Source: Capsaspora owczarzaki ATCC 30864
Lineage: Eukaryota; Opisthokonta; Filasterea
NCBI RefSeq assembly: GCF_000151315.2
Contig: NW_011887307.1
Coordinates: forward strand, 24,460-88,459
Length of the DNA: 64,000 bases
Reading direction: 5' to 3'
The notes below the pieces were generated by a model that ran no database searches, had not been told where the DNA came from, and saw nothing but the letters and a program-made list of their open reading frames with translations. Shown here one piece after another: positions 37,294-49,900 of this stretch. A program made the translations under genes and the position numbers. Every line of letters starts with the position of its first letter. Positions within the stretch are counted from its first letter, which is position 1.

Positions 37294-39837
37294 TGCGACT
37301 CCTTGTTGTTTGCTCAACGCTTTGTTAATACTCAATGTCTCTTCTCCCTCGCTCGCTCTTGTATTTTTTTTCCCGTTCTTCCATTTGTTCATTCATCATT
37401 TGATTTCCCGTCTCAGATTCTAAATCTTACTTCTTTCTCGTCACTCTTCATATTTCCTTCTTTCCAATGTCGTCTTCTCGCGAAGTTCTCGTTTGTAAGA
37501 AACTTCAACTTTTTTTTCTTTTTTTTTTTTCTTATGCTTTTCCATTCAATCGTCTCGCTTCTCTTCCTTCTTCCTTCTTCCTTCTTCCTTCTCCCCTTCA
37601 ACCCCGTTTCCATCATTCTTCACCGTCTTCCTCTCTCTCTCTCTCTTGCTTCTTCCATTCGACTCTGACATAGTGCAGCACTGACGTTGGTCGCCGTTTT
37701 GGCTGGGCTTTTGATGACGCTTGTTCGCTTCTTCCCTTTCTCCTTTCCCCCCGCTTACTGTTTGCTCACTGCTGCTCGAATTCAAACAACAACACAGACA
37801 AGATCGCGCACGACAACGCGCAACCGGGCTCCGAGGACTGGGAATCCATGGTCGGCCTCTGGGAAGGCATCAAGGACTCTGCAGCGTAAATCTCGCTTTT
37901 TTTATATTGGTTTTTGAATCGATTTTCACCATTGAGCGACCCATTGCGTTTCGTTTTGGGAACATCACCAACGACCGATGTCGAGGGATGGACGTTCATT
38001 ACGATGGACGAAGATTTCATCCAGATTGCCGAGATGGTCGCCGACTGAGCGACTCTGGAACCGCTCGAAGAAACTCGAACTTCAATGCCAATCTTCTTCC
38101 TCTTCTCCACTGTTCACTTGCAGCTCACTTTGGCGTGTGCGAAATGATATGAACAGTGCGAAAGAGACCATCCAAACCCTGCTGAAGCGCGTCACATCCA
38201 CGCGCAACCCCAACGTGCAGCTGGTTGCATTCACAGTGAGTTTTTGTGAAAGAACGTACGAATTTTGTCTGCTCGAGCTCTTTCTAACCTTCATCACTTC
38301 GGAGTTAGATTCTCGACTCGTGCATGAAGAACTGCGGACGCGTCTTTCAGATTGAAGTGGCTGCAGCGGACGTGTTGGACAAGATTGCTGGTTTGTTGCA
38401 AACCAAGGTAAGCCTTCCCTCCTATTTAACGGCATTGCTCAGGCAAACTGCCAGTCACCCCTTCTGACCCGTTTCCTGCTCTTCCTACTCAGGTGCAAAC
38501 CAACGCCAAAGTGTGCGATCGCATCAAGGAGCTTATTCAAGACTGGGACACTGATTTGAGCAACATCACTGCCTTCCACCGAGTGTATGAAAACTTGAAG
38601 CGCGAGGGGTACGACTTTCCACCCAAAAAGAAGCCCACATCGACATCGTCGGCTCCGCGACCCGCTGCCGCTGCTCCAGCATCGCAGGAAGATGCCGAGC
38701 TGGCCATGGCCATTGCTCGCTCGTTGCAAGAAAGCCAGCCCAAAGTCACTCCTCCCTCTTCCCAGCCTCCACCGCAGCCTTTGAAGGTGAGGGAGACGCT
38801 GCTTGTGTTTGTGGGGACCAATTAGCTTTGTTTTTGTCTCTCGTTTCGGCTTGTTTTTGTTTTTTTGTTTGACATTGTCTTACCCTTCCGACCCTTGTTG
38901 TTTTTGCCAAATGATGTTGTTTGTGTCATTGAACTAGGCTCGATACGCTCGAGCTCTGTTCAATTTCGACACGACGCACGATGACGAGCTTCCGTTCAAG
39001 GAGGGCGACATTCTCACGCTGCTCAACACGTCGGATGCAAACTGGTGGCAAGGAGAGCTGCGAGGCCGCACAGGTCTGATCCCCGTCAAATATGTCGAAG
39101 CTGTTGACGACCATACGCCCACCCAGCCTGCTGCTGCTGCTGCTGCTGCTGCACCCGTTGCTGCTGCTGTGACAGCCGCTCCATCCGCAGGTGCGACGAC
39201 CGCCGCGCCAGCGCCCACCAGCGCCGTCGCTCAAACTGCCGAGCCCACCATCGTCTCTCCCACGATGATCAGCGAGCTTTTGCAGCTCATTGCGAACGCT
39301 GACGCAGCTGGCGACAATCTAGTTGAAAACGAAAAGATCCGAGTGATGACTGACATGTGCAACGCCTCGCGAGCCCCCGTGAGCGCCAAGCTCAGTGACA
39401 TTTCCAACCAGAATGCTCAGCTCATGGCGCTGAACGACCGCTTTTGCAAAGCCTTCCTGTTGTATGACCAGTTGCTGAAAACCCCACAACCGCCGAAGGC
39501 TGCGCCCTTCCCTCAACCGCAACCTCTCCAGCAAATGGGCCCTCTTCCCCCGCAGCAGCAGCAACAACAACCAGGCAACTTTGCCTACCCGCCTCAACAA
39601 CAACAGCAGAATCAGCAAGGTCCCCGTCCGCAGCAGCCTTTCACGATGCAACCGGGTCAGGTTCCGGCCAACGCCGGTGCGTGGCACCGGCCTGGCATGG
39701 CAGGGTATCCTCCTGCTCCTGGCGGCTATCCACCACAGCAACAGCAACAGCAACAGCAGCAGCAGCCGAAGAGTGGACCATCTTTCGGCGGTCAGCCGCC
39801 GCCCCAGAATTTGCCGCAATACGCTCCTCAAGCACCC
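34023..39837. repeat. Large duplicated segment, copy 2
   Basis: Partner of 1-10051, lacking 4,234 bases between the two crossover points in receptor exon 3. It is flanked on both sides by unique sequence (poly-T and signal exon on the left, rest of STAM on the right) and is not next to a gap, so this copy is the better anchored one. Confidence 0.95.
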
Positions 39838-40091
39838 CAGCAACCCTTCCCGTCACAGTATGGTGGACAGCCGCAGCCACATCAGCCGTTCAATCCCAGT
39901 CCCATGGGTGTTGCTTCGTGAGTGTTGTTGACGTTTTGTTTGATTTCTTGGCGTTTTCTTGGCTTTCTTGTTGCTGGTGACTCACTTGCATATTCACTTC
40001 TATCCCCTCCGTCTACAGACCACCTGGACAGTATCAACCACCCCAGCAACAGCCATTTGTTGCCCCTGCTGGTGCGCCGCAATGGAGTTGA
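37467..40091 (+). CDS. STAM/Hse1-like ESCRT-0 subunit, complete copy
   Basis: Exons 37467-37494, 37798-37885, 38124-38235, 38309-38407, 38493-38786, 38938-39917 and 40019-40091; all phases agree and give about 557 residues. VHS domain first (DNAQPGSEDWESM, then CMKNCGRVFQIEV and VCDRIKELIQDW), UIM (EDAELAMAIARSLQES), SH3 (ALFNFDTTHDDELPF, WWQGELRGRTGLIP), a GAT-like helical region (MISELLQLI to LLYDQLL) and a Gln/Pro-rich C-terminus ending GAPQWS. The order VHS-UIM-SH3-GAT is the STAM/Hse1 order, which binds ubiquitinated cargo with HRS on endosomes; the SH3 in known members recruits deubiquitinases. It sits directly downstream of the hybrid receptor on the same strand. Only the tiny first exon is weakly supported. 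Confidence 0.9.
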
Positions 40092-40451
40092 TTCCAACTT
40101 GCTGTTTGATTTGTTTCCTTGTCCCTTCCACCGGCCCCCGTGTTTGTGGGTTTGAGTTCCAGGTGTACCGGTTTTGTTTTTCTTCTTGCCTTTCAAGTTT
40201 TTTGTGCGCTTGGGGGTCGTGATGTGTGTCTGTTGCTAAACCTGTTTGTCAATCTCCCATTACAACATTCACAATTGCTTGGTTTCCTTTCTTCATTTTG
40301 TGTAGATCTATGATGCCCATCGATTCAGTCTTCCTATTTTTTCCCCCGTTTTGCCGTTTCATTCTTCATTTGCTGTCAATCTCAGACCCTGACACACACG
40401 CTCCGCCATATTTGGCTTTCGCATCAAACCATAACAAAGGAACACGTCAAA
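40092..40451. other. Spacer between STAM and FAM177-like genes
   Basis: T-rich, no coding signal seen. It may include the STAM 3'UTR and the FAM177 promoter. Confidence 0.55.
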
Positions 40452-40820
40452 ATGAACATGTCGCAACTTCCGCTCAATGCACCGCCGTCGTCAACAACCA
40501 TCGACTCGAGCAGCAGCAGCAGTGTGAGCACAGCGCCACCGCCGCCGGCGACCGTGATGGACTCGCTGTGGGCGGTCGGGTACAGGGTGCTCGGCGTCAT
40601 CGACTACCTTGGCGAGACATTCACAGGCTGGCTCGGCATCACGTCGCCGCGCTATCAGTACGTCATTGACGAAATTGAGCGTCGAAAGCGACTCGAGCTG
40701 GACGAGGACGAGCAGGAAGATCAGGTCGCGACCGCTCGCATTGCCAACGAAGAGGCCGCAATGCAGCCCCAGCAGCAACAGCCTCAAGCACTACACAAGC
40801 AAGCACAGCCCAAGCCATAA
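40452..40820 (+). CDS. FAM177-like protein
   Basis: Single exon of 122 residues. After a Ser/Pro-rich start, the central segment reads GVIDYLGETFTGWLGITS then PRYQYVIDEIERRKRLE, matching the FAM177 family signature (LGE..A..LGI..PKYQYAIDEY.R). A charged Glu/Asp segment and a Gln-rich tail follow. Human FAM177A1 has been placed at Golgi/endosomal membranes; the molecular function in this organism is unknown. Length is close to the family's usual size. The methionine at 40452 was chosen as the first in frame after the T-rich spacer; an additional upstream exon cannot be excluded. Confidence 0.82.
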   Translation: MNMSQLPLNAPPSSTTIDSSSSSSVSTAPPPPATVMDSLWAVGYRVLGVIDYLGETFTGWLGITSPRYQYVIDEIERRKRLELDEDEQEDQVATARIANEEAAMQPQQQQPQALHKQAQPKP

Positions 40821-41371
40821 TGCACACAATGCACAATGCAGCCAATCCTAGTTCACCCGAGTCATCAACACGCACGAGTTTTGAAGTTGAAGGGAAGCTC
40901 CGGCGAACTCTGCCAAGTTTAGAAAGACGCTGAGCTTTTTGTCTGTGTCTGAGAATGATTTTTTTGTACAATAAGTCACTTTGTGTTTTAACGTGCTTGT
41001 GTGTTACGTCACTTTGAACTGACCGTGCGTTGCTTGAACGTGTCTGAGAAACAGTGCAACGATTTCGACTCCCTCCTAAGCAATGTTTCGTCGCTGCTGC
41101 TGCTGAAACAGAGCACCCAACCCCCCACATCAATACACACAAACAAAAGGTTGATCTGCAATGGCCTCGTTTTGAAGCCAAGCAGCACTCGGGAGTTGAA
41201 ATGAACGAGAGAGCAAAGCAAAAGCCGGAATACTGCCATTTCGTACTGCCAACAGTCTATCAGTTCCAAGTCCAATGTCTACTCTATGCATTTTTTTCTT
41301 TGTTAGCACTTTTGTATTGCAATCCATGCATGCTCACTCTTTTCCAATCCCTCATTCAATCCCTTCCTTCA
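40821..41371. other. Spacer between FAM177-like gene and uS11m
   Basis: Nothing recognised apart from short CTG repeats; presumably UTRs and the promoter of the ribosomal protein gene. Confidence 0.55.
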
Positions 41372-42946
41372 ATGCTCGCAGCAGCCGCGTGTGTTTGCAG
41401 CAGAATCGCATCAACGCAAGGTTTGTTCTTCGCTGCTCTTTCCAACAACTCCAAAAAAACGACAAAAGCTACAAACAATGACTCTGATTGAATACAAAGT
41501 GACATGACTGACCTGTCGACCGACGAGAGAGCTGAAGAGAGGGAAGAGAGGGGGAACGAGGCAGAGATCTCGCTTCTTTGTAGCCCCCCCCCCTGCTCCT
41601 CCTCCTCCTCCTCCGTCCCACCGACCCTCATTTCCATGGTGTTGCTTTGTCTTCTTTGCTCCGTTGCAACGGTTTGTTAGGGCTATTACGCCGCGCAGTC
41701 GTCGCGGGGACGGCCAGCCGATCCATCTCGGTGCTCGCTTCCGTCGCATGGTCCACTGGGGACAACAACAAGCCGCCGTCGTCGCTGGACTGGCTGAATG
41801 CGACGAATGCAGATGCTGCTGCCAAGACTGCTGCTGCCAAGGCGGCTGCTGATGCTGGTGCTCAGCGCAAGCCAAACCCATTGAACATTGGTTTCTCTGT
41901 GGACGAGCTGCAGGCCGCCGCCGCCGCCAAGTCAGACAAGGGCAACTCGAACTCGGACCTCCAGGCCTTCTTTGCAGATTTCACGCCGGAAAAGAAGCCC
42001 GAGAGCGAGGCAACCGAGCGCAAGGCACACCCGATGCATCAGGGCGTTTCCGTGGACGAGCTGCAGGCCGCCGCGCAGCGCATGGGCGAGCGCTCCAAGG
42101 TCGACTCGGACGCAAACTTTGCCTCGTTCCTTGCAGATTTCAACGCGGGCAAGCAGCTCCAGGAAGAGGCAGACGCGGCTCGAAAACTCGCGCCCAGCGA
42201 CTTCAACCCTGCAGCCGTCCAAGCAGACATTGCAGCGTCGACAAAGGATGTCACCACGCCAACGGAGCAGGAAGCCCGAGCCCTGTTGAGCAAAATCCCA
42301 GCAGCGCTGCGTGCCGACTTTGAGTGGTCGGCAGGCCTGGCGCCGCCGCGACCAGAGATGCTCCAGCTTGGCGCGCAAATCATTGACCCCGAGCAAGCAG
42401 ACGTCCTGCGCATTCGATTCACCAAGAACAATGTAAAGTTTGTCTACTCGACGGCAACAGGGCAGATGCGCTACTTTAAGACCGCCGGCTCGGCCGGCTT
42501 CAAGAACGCCAAGCGCAAGTCGACCTTTGCCGGCCAGCAGGCCTGCTATCAAGTTGTGCAGCACATCATGACCATGGAGAAGCGGCGCCATCCGATTCGC
42601 GTGTTTTTGAGTGGCATGTCCGTTGCGCGCAGCTCCGTCATGCGAGGTAGGGCGATTGTTTCATGGTAGAGGGGTTTCGGCTTGCTTGTTGGATAACTAA
42701 CCAATTTGGCTGGGTGGGTTTTGTTTTCTTTGTTTGTCACACACTAGTTGTCACAAACAGCCCACTCAATATCATTTCGTACACGGATATTTCGTAAGTT
42801 TGAAGACGACAGGGTTTTGTTGTGGCTTTTTGGTTTGATTTTTTTTTTTTTTTTTTTGCCTGTGATTTCATCGCTGACTTGTGCTTGCCCTGGTTAGACC
42901 TATTCCTCACAATGGTTGCCGCCCACGCAAGGCACGTCGCATTTAA
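41372..42946 (+). CDS. MRPS11: Mitochondrial small-subunit ribosomal protein uS11m with long N-terminal extension
   Basis: Exons 41372-41420, 41681-42646, 42748-42793 and 42898-42946 (phases 1, 1, 2), 369 residues. The last 120 residues are uS11: TKNNVKFVYST, GFKNAKRKSTFAGQQA, RVFLSGMS, then ISYTDISPIPHNGCRPRKAR ending ARRI, the diagnostic uS11 C-terminus that contacts 16S-type rRNA on the platform of the small subunit. Exon 1 encodes MLAAAACVCSRIASTQ, which with RRAVVAGTASRS from exon 2 looks like a mitochondrial targeting peptide. The 200-residue stretch between is unusual and contains two copies of a SVDELQAAA...FADF segment. A TTG-initiated frame starting at 41647 was rejected in favour of the spliced ATG. 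Confidence 0.9.
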
Positions 42947-43907
42947 AGGATGCGCAGTTGTTTGATTGGCGTTTTGTGTGTGTGATGGTTTTTGTGATTT
43001 GTGTCGAATGTACAATTCCTTTTCATTGTTTTTGCGTGCCTCTTTGCTGGACATGATTCTGTTCGAGCTGGATCCGCTTCCGTGTGGCAAGTACTCTTAT
43101 TCGGGATGAGGGGATCTGAACGGAGCGGAGCAATAATCCGAGTTGATCTACAAGCAAGTACTTTCCCGCCATTTTGATCTGGAGCGAAAGTGATCTACCA
43201 AACCAAACTAGTACCGCATTTATGTGGATTGATTTCTCATGACGATACATCCCTCTCGCCCCATGATTTCCCCCGTTCCTATCCATCGATCGATCAGCAT
43301 GAGCTCACTCGTACTTCAATGGATATCGATGTTCGTGCAATGCAAAATGATTGATCTTTTTTTTTTTTTATTCTTTTTCTTTTTTTTCTTTTTTTTTTTC
43401 CCTTCTATTTTGCTGGTTGTCTTGTTGAGGGCTGCATTTTGGTTCTTTTGTTATTCTTCTGCATGTTCATCGCCATGAGGTGGTGGGACTGGGGCAGCTG
43501 TGGGTCGGAGGCGGACGAGCGGCAGAGGCAAGTTGGGAAGGGGGTCAGGCAGCAGGCTCACTGAGTAGCAGTGCTCTTTCGCTTGTCCCCCGTGTCCCTG
43601 GCATTGTGCATTGCCAGTTTTCAGCAACCAGAGCTATTAAGCTTTGTCTTTCATTCTTCTCGATGGTCTCGCTCAATCTCGTGACCGACGCTGGCAATCT
43701 CAACTATAGAATCATAAAAATAAAAAGAAAAAAAGAAAAAAAAAGCGGAAATTTCCTCAATGTTGTTTCAGCCAAAAAAAAAAAAAAAAAAAAAAAACTT
43801 TTTCTCTTTTTCACAACTTTTTTTTTTGTTTTTTTTTTAATGACGCTCATTGATCTTCGCTGACATTTTCGCTTTGTTGTTGTTCAACCTTCTTCCCCCT
43901 TCTGCAG
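42947..43907. other. Spacer between uS11m and the PKN-like fusion gene; probably hides its first exon(s)
   Basis: T- and A-rich with long homopolymers (about 43350-43400 and 43772-43800). The downstream gene needs a start codon and the P-loop part of its GTPase domain, but I could not find an exon here with a convincing ATG, matching phase and donor. No other gene seen. Confidence 0.5.
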
Positions 43908-46900
43908 AAGATCTCCTTGCTGACGCTGAGCAAGACCATCGGGCAGGATCCGCTCGATCCGTCAGGTACTCAAAAAGCAAAGCCAACTTCACACAAACGA
44001 AAAAAAAAAAAAAAAAAAAAAAAAAGCCAACAATGGAAAAAAAAAAAAAAGAGCCAAAAACCACAGTCAATGGATTGAAAAACCCAGGCGCTCACCACCA
44101 TCACGGCTCAGTCCCGCTGATGGCGCAATTGCATGTGCAAACCAACGACTGTGACGGTGCCATGCGCGCTGAGCCGGCTGCGCAATCGGCGTTTGGCCGT
44201 GAAAATCCAAGAAAAAACGCGGTTTCTCGTGCGCCATTGTTGTGTTCGCTGACAATTACGACCCCAATCCCAGACACACTGCGTGTCGCGACTGTGGCTT
44301 TGACTCGGTGCGTCGTATGGTGGCAGTCACATCGCGCACGCGTCGAAAGCGAGCACAGCGTTTGGATTTGGAACGACGTTTCAAAACAAAATCGTCACAA
44401 ACTCTCAGACTTCGCTCCCTTTCGTTGAGAAATCAACCTGCGCTAACACAATTTCATTGCTGCTGCTGCTGCGTGTAAACTGACAGAATGCTCGTACGAC
44501 GAACACATCACATTCTGCAATCGCTACCACGGATTCGAGTGCAATGTCATTCTGGACACGGACTTCCATGTTCCCGCGATTGTGCGCCACCAAACCGTTG
44601 TGTCGGTGCCCACTAGTGCCGATCAGGTAACGAATCACTCTGATGCGACTCTGATGCGACGACGACGGGGCTTTTTGGTAGTGTACTCATCTCAATTTGT
44701 TTTTTTTTTTTTTTTTTTTTTTGCTTTTGCTTTTGCTCCTTGCTGCAGTGGGTGCACGACTCGGATGGATTCATCATTGTGTACCACTCAGTGTCCAAAC
44801 CGTCGTTCGACCGAGTCGGACCACTGCTCGACGCTATTGCAGGGATCAAGGCCAATCGCACGGTGCCGATGGCAATCGCAGGTTACTGCCTGGACGACGA
44901 GGACATCCAAGTCGACGCGTGCGAAGTGCCGCTGACGGCCGCCAGCAGCCTTGGCCGGGTGTATGGGTGCAACGCCTTGGAGTTCACTGCAGCTGCATCC
45001 AATATGCGAAACAAGCCAGCCAGCGCGCGAGCGCCGTTTGCGTCGAACGAGCGAGACCGCTCGCACTCTACCGCGCCGCCTCCAGCAGCCCTCCCTTCTG
45101 TCTCTGCCGCACCAGTCGTCATTCGCTATGAAAAGGGCAAGGATGCCGTCACTCTTGAGGACGGCATTGCCATCTTGTGCAAAACCATCTCGAAACGCCG
45201 CAAGCCCGCAGGAATGGCAGTCTTGCAGCAACTCACCGAGAAGGTTCGCGAGGAAGTCCAAAACCGCAAAAAGCTGCGCACAGTTGTTCGCGTCTACGAA
45301 ACCATCCCCGACGCGCCGTACGATGAGCGGTTTTTGCACCAGCTCGCTGTCTCGGACTGGAAGATGAACTTTTACCAGACGCAACTGGCACGAGCACTCA
45401 ACAAGCCCGTAGAAGCAACACCGTCCGCTGCTGCTGCTGCTGCTGCTGGTGGTGGTGGTGGCTCCTCGTCCTTCACTGGTAGCAAGAAAAAGGCGAGTGT
45501 CAAGGCTGACAAGACAAAAGGAGCCGTCCCGCCTCCCGCCGAAGCCGCAAGAGGCGATACCAAGATTTCCGTCGACCTGCCCGCAGAGCCCTTGTCACTA
45601 CAACCTGTCGCAGACCCACGTGCGTGGGCGCAAGCGCGCCGCGACTCTATGAGCAGTCGCCGCCATCGCATTCGGGACTTGCAAACACAGCTCGAGACTG
45701 AGCAAAAGCTGCGCGCAGGCCTCGTCAAGCTGGTCGATGTCTACTCGAGCACCAACCAGCCCACAGACCCGAGCGTCCTGGCCCAAATTGAAGAGTCGGA
45801 CAAGCGCTTTGGCGCAATCACCACCGAGCTCGCCGTGGTGAAACGGTGCAGCCCTGACATTGTGAGCAGCACCAACGAGTTGACGAAAGAGGGCGAGACA
45901 GTCAAGGATGGACCCAATCCCGCCGAACCTGCTCGCCGTGCTGGTGCTGGTGCTGGTGCTGGTGCTGGTGCTGGCAGCGGCAGTGCAGGGGGCCCTCCGT
46001 TCGACCCGCTCAAGGGGGCCAAGCCGAAGGCGTTGCTGCCCAACGCTCCTGCCGTTCCTGCTTCGCCGGCCGCCGCCGCCGCCACTCCCGAGAGCTGGGC
46101 CGCACAACGACGTTTGAGCGGAACGACCACCCTGGGCGCGCTCACGACTGTCGGTCCCACCCACCGTTGGAAACCAGACCCGACCTTGTTCCGCCGCTTG
46201 CCAAAAACCATCGAAAAGGATGTCACCATCAAGCAGTCGCCCTTCGCCAATCCTTTCAAGCGCGCTGCTGCCAACAATGTGTCGAGCGCAAATGGGGTTG
46301 TCGCAAGCGGCGCTGCTTCCGCCAGCACCTCCTCGGCTGCCATCGTGCCGCCTGCAGTGGTAGCACCGCCAGCTGGAGGCACTTCGTCTTCGTCTGCCGC
46401 CTTGGCGCCTCCTGCTACCGCTGCTGCTACCGCTGCTGCGACGACCGCCAAAGAGCCCGAAAAGACCTCCACCAGCATTATTGGCAAAGTCTCCGTCCGC
46501 ATCAAGGGGGCAACCAACCTGCCCAAGCTCGCAGATCCTTTCGTCATTGTTTCGCTCGGACGGCAGCAAGTACGCACGCAGCGCGAGAAGAAGACTACCA
46601 CCCCGAAGTGGGACGAGCAATTCACCTTTGATGTGCTCGACCTCAAGTCAGAGCTCACCTTGGACGTGTGCGATTGGGGCATTTTCGTCAAGGAGAGCTT
46701 CCTGGGACGGTGCGTTCTGCCCGTCTCTGGGATGACGCAAGGCAAGACCACCACGCAATCCATCGCCTTGACGAGCCGTTCTGGCAAGCGCGTGGTTGGT
46801 GGCGAGTTGAACCTTTCGGTGCACTTTGAGAAGGTGACGGAGAAGATTTCTCTGGCAGACTTTAACATCCTCAATGTCATTGGCCGCGGTGCTTTTGGCA

Positions 46901-49900
46901 AGGTCATGCTCGTCAAGAAGATGAACACGGGCCGAGTGTACGCCTTGAAGGTTGTCAAGAAGAAGCAGACGAAAAACCAAAAAATCTCCCTGCAGCGAGA
47001 GAAGGACATTATGCAGCGCGTTCGCCACCCGTTCATCATGGAATTGCAGTTCTCCTTCCAAACAGACGAAAAGCTCTATTTGGTCCTCGACTTTGTGAAC
47101 GGCGGCGACCTGTACTTCCATCTCAACGAGAGCGGCTACTTTTCGGAAGAACGTGCTCGCTTCTACAGTGCCGAGATCTTCCTTGCGCTCGACTACTTGC
47201 ACGGCATTGGCGTCGTCTACCGCGATCTCAAGGCCGAAAACGTGCTGTTGGACTTCCACGGCCACATTCGTCTGATTGACTTTGGCCTTGCAAAGAGCGG
47301 TCTCACAGACGGCCAGAAGACCAACACGCTCTGCGGCACCCCCGACTATCTCGCTCCCGAGGTCTTGTTAAAGAACAGCTACGACTTTGTCATTGATTGG
47401 TGGGCGCTCGGAGTGCTGCTTTGGGAAATGTTCTCCGGCACCCCGCCGTTCGAAGGCACGACCATTGATCAGACCTTCCAAAACACGCTCTTCATGCAGA
47501 TTGAAGGTGCCCTGGCTACGCTGCGTGACAGCCGTGGATTGAGCCCGCAAGCCGTCACCATTCTACGAGGCCTCCTGCAGCGTGCGCCTTCGCAGCGTCT
47601 CGGCGCCAAGTCCGCCAACGACATTCGCAACCATGCCTTCTACGAAAAGCTGGACTGGACCAAGCTTGCAGCCAAGACGCTCACACCGCCCTACCAACCC
47701 CGCGTGCGCGACGAAATGGACTTGAAAAACTTTAACAACTCGCTCACGCGCTTGCCCGCCAAGGACACGCTCGACGACCCGCTCGGTGCTAGCGACGTGC
47801 AAAACCTCCCCGACTACAAGAACTTTACGTTTGCGCGTTTCTCGGGCAACTATGACGGCGACGTCTATGGAACCACAATGCAGCGCAAGGCTTCCAGACC
47901 TGGTCGGCAATCTGTTGCACTGGCTGTGGCTGCCGCCAACCCCGCCAACAATGCTGTTGTGGATGACGGCTACATGACCGTTGGCATTGCGAAAACGCCC
48001 GGCGGCGGCGGCGGCGGCGCAAGCGGCGCGGGCGCTCCACCCAAGCCCGTTGGCTCGCACTCGTACTCGGCCGTGTTCCAGATTGCGCGGTCGGGTCCTG
48101 TTGCTGCCGCTGCCGCTGCAGTCGATGCTGCCGCAATCGCTGCAGGCGAAGAGTCCATTTACGGCTCGCCGCTGGTTTATCTCGACCCCGCGCACCGTAC
48201 CAACGAACCGGCGGCGCCCACTCCTGCGCAGGGCATCCCGTTGTATGGCACTGGCATGTCGCTTACAGGCAAAGGGGCGTCGCTGCCGCCAGCCCCGGCG
48301 TCACAAGCCCCGGCAGCTAATCACTTTGCGGCCGGCTTCAGCGTCCAGCAAGGCCGTGCTCCGCCCGCCTCTGTGGACGACGGTCCGCAGTACGCTGTGC
48401 CCGACACTTTATCGGCCGGCAGCAAGGCGCCGCCGCAACTGCCTGCTCCGCGCGTTCCAGACATTCCGCTTGGTGTCGACTATGCTGCCGCCAAGTCGGC
48501 CATTGCTGTCCAGTCGGCAAAGCAGGCGGACGCGTTCAAAGACCTGGGTGGCGTCTTTGGCCCGCTCCGCAAGGAGCGCAATGTTGCACGGCCGCCTGTG
48601 AATCCACGCTGGCAGCGTGCGTTAGAGCTCATGCCCACCGTTATGGATGTTTGCGAGGCAGCACCCAACTACATGGATGTGGACGAGTTTGCTCAGGCAC
48701 TCGTCTACGGCTTTGTGAGCAACGGTCTGGAGCGTGAATTCATCACCAGTCTGCTCGAGCGTGAAATCTCGCAGCTGTCTGCCGCGATTGCCGCCAAGAA
48801 GGCGCCGCAAACGTCTGCCGTCTCGAACAAGGTCATTATTGCCTATGCCAACTTGGTCGGCGGGAACTACCTCCGCGGCACGTTCACCAAGCTCGTGTCT
48901 GAGCTCGTGTCGGGACCCCACATTGAGGTGCAGGTCAAGGCCATCACGGCTGCCAAGCTCGCCAACCACAGCGTGCTGCCGCCCTCCGTCAGCCTTACTG
49001 CTGTTCTCCAGCTGTGCGACCGCCTGCTCTCAAAGTTGCTTCAAACCGTGGATCAGCTGCCAGTAGCCTTCCGTCTGGTTTGTCGCCATCTGTCATTCCA
49101 GCGCTCCAAGTACCCGAACGTGCCTTCCACCCGCATCCAGGCACTTGTTCTCTTTGAGCACTTTTTCTTGCCCGTCTTTGCCTCTCCCGACTACTTTGGC
49201 GTGTCCGTCGTCGAGGCTGCAACGCAACTGGACGCCAACGACAACTCACTGGCGCAGCACGTCATTGAGATGCACATTGCTGCCATCATTGACATTCTGC
49301 AGCGCCTGGCCGATAACGACACTTTTGAAGATGATGCCACCAACGCGGCAGAGCTCAACGCCTTCTTGAACAAGCATCGCAAGCCTTTGGACGATTACTT
49401 TTTCAACGTGCTGGTAAGGGGGACGATGCCCACTACACCAACAACAACAATAGCAGCATGAAATTCGTGTTGGTGTGATTTCCAGCGTGACTTGCGCTGA
49501 TTTTTTTTTGTTTTTGTTGGCTGCTCATTTCTGTCACAGACGTGTGGCGAAAATGCCAACTTCTCGGGCCATCGACTGCTCAAGACTACGGTCAAGCACT
49601 CGTCGGCTGTCATCGAACTCGAGTTGGGGGGCATCATCCATTTCATGACCAACGCGCTGCAGCTTTCCGTGTCTGGTGCGTCCGGAGCACGACCAATCTC
49701 TGCTCAAATCGGCGAGTTTGTACGTTTCATTGTGTTTTTCGAACTATTGGTTGATGTTGCACTCGGCTTCTCCAAACCTGACTTTGAATTTTGTGTATTT
49801 TTTTTTCTTTTTTTGCAGGTCCTGACCGAAGACCGCCTCGAGACAATTCGCTCCTTCAACCGAGAAGTGGCCCATGACACTGCATCTCGTGGAGACCTCT

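Noticed and set aside
41647-41680. Unspliced 340-codon frame as the uS11m start
   Set aside because: It begins with TTG, and the ATG exon at 41372-41420 joins in phase to 41681 and gives a mitochondrial presequence.
43480-43863. 127-codon frame upstream of the fusion kinase as its first exon
   Set aside because: It runs through homopolymers, has no convincing donor and does not join in phase to 43908 with a P-loop-like sequence.
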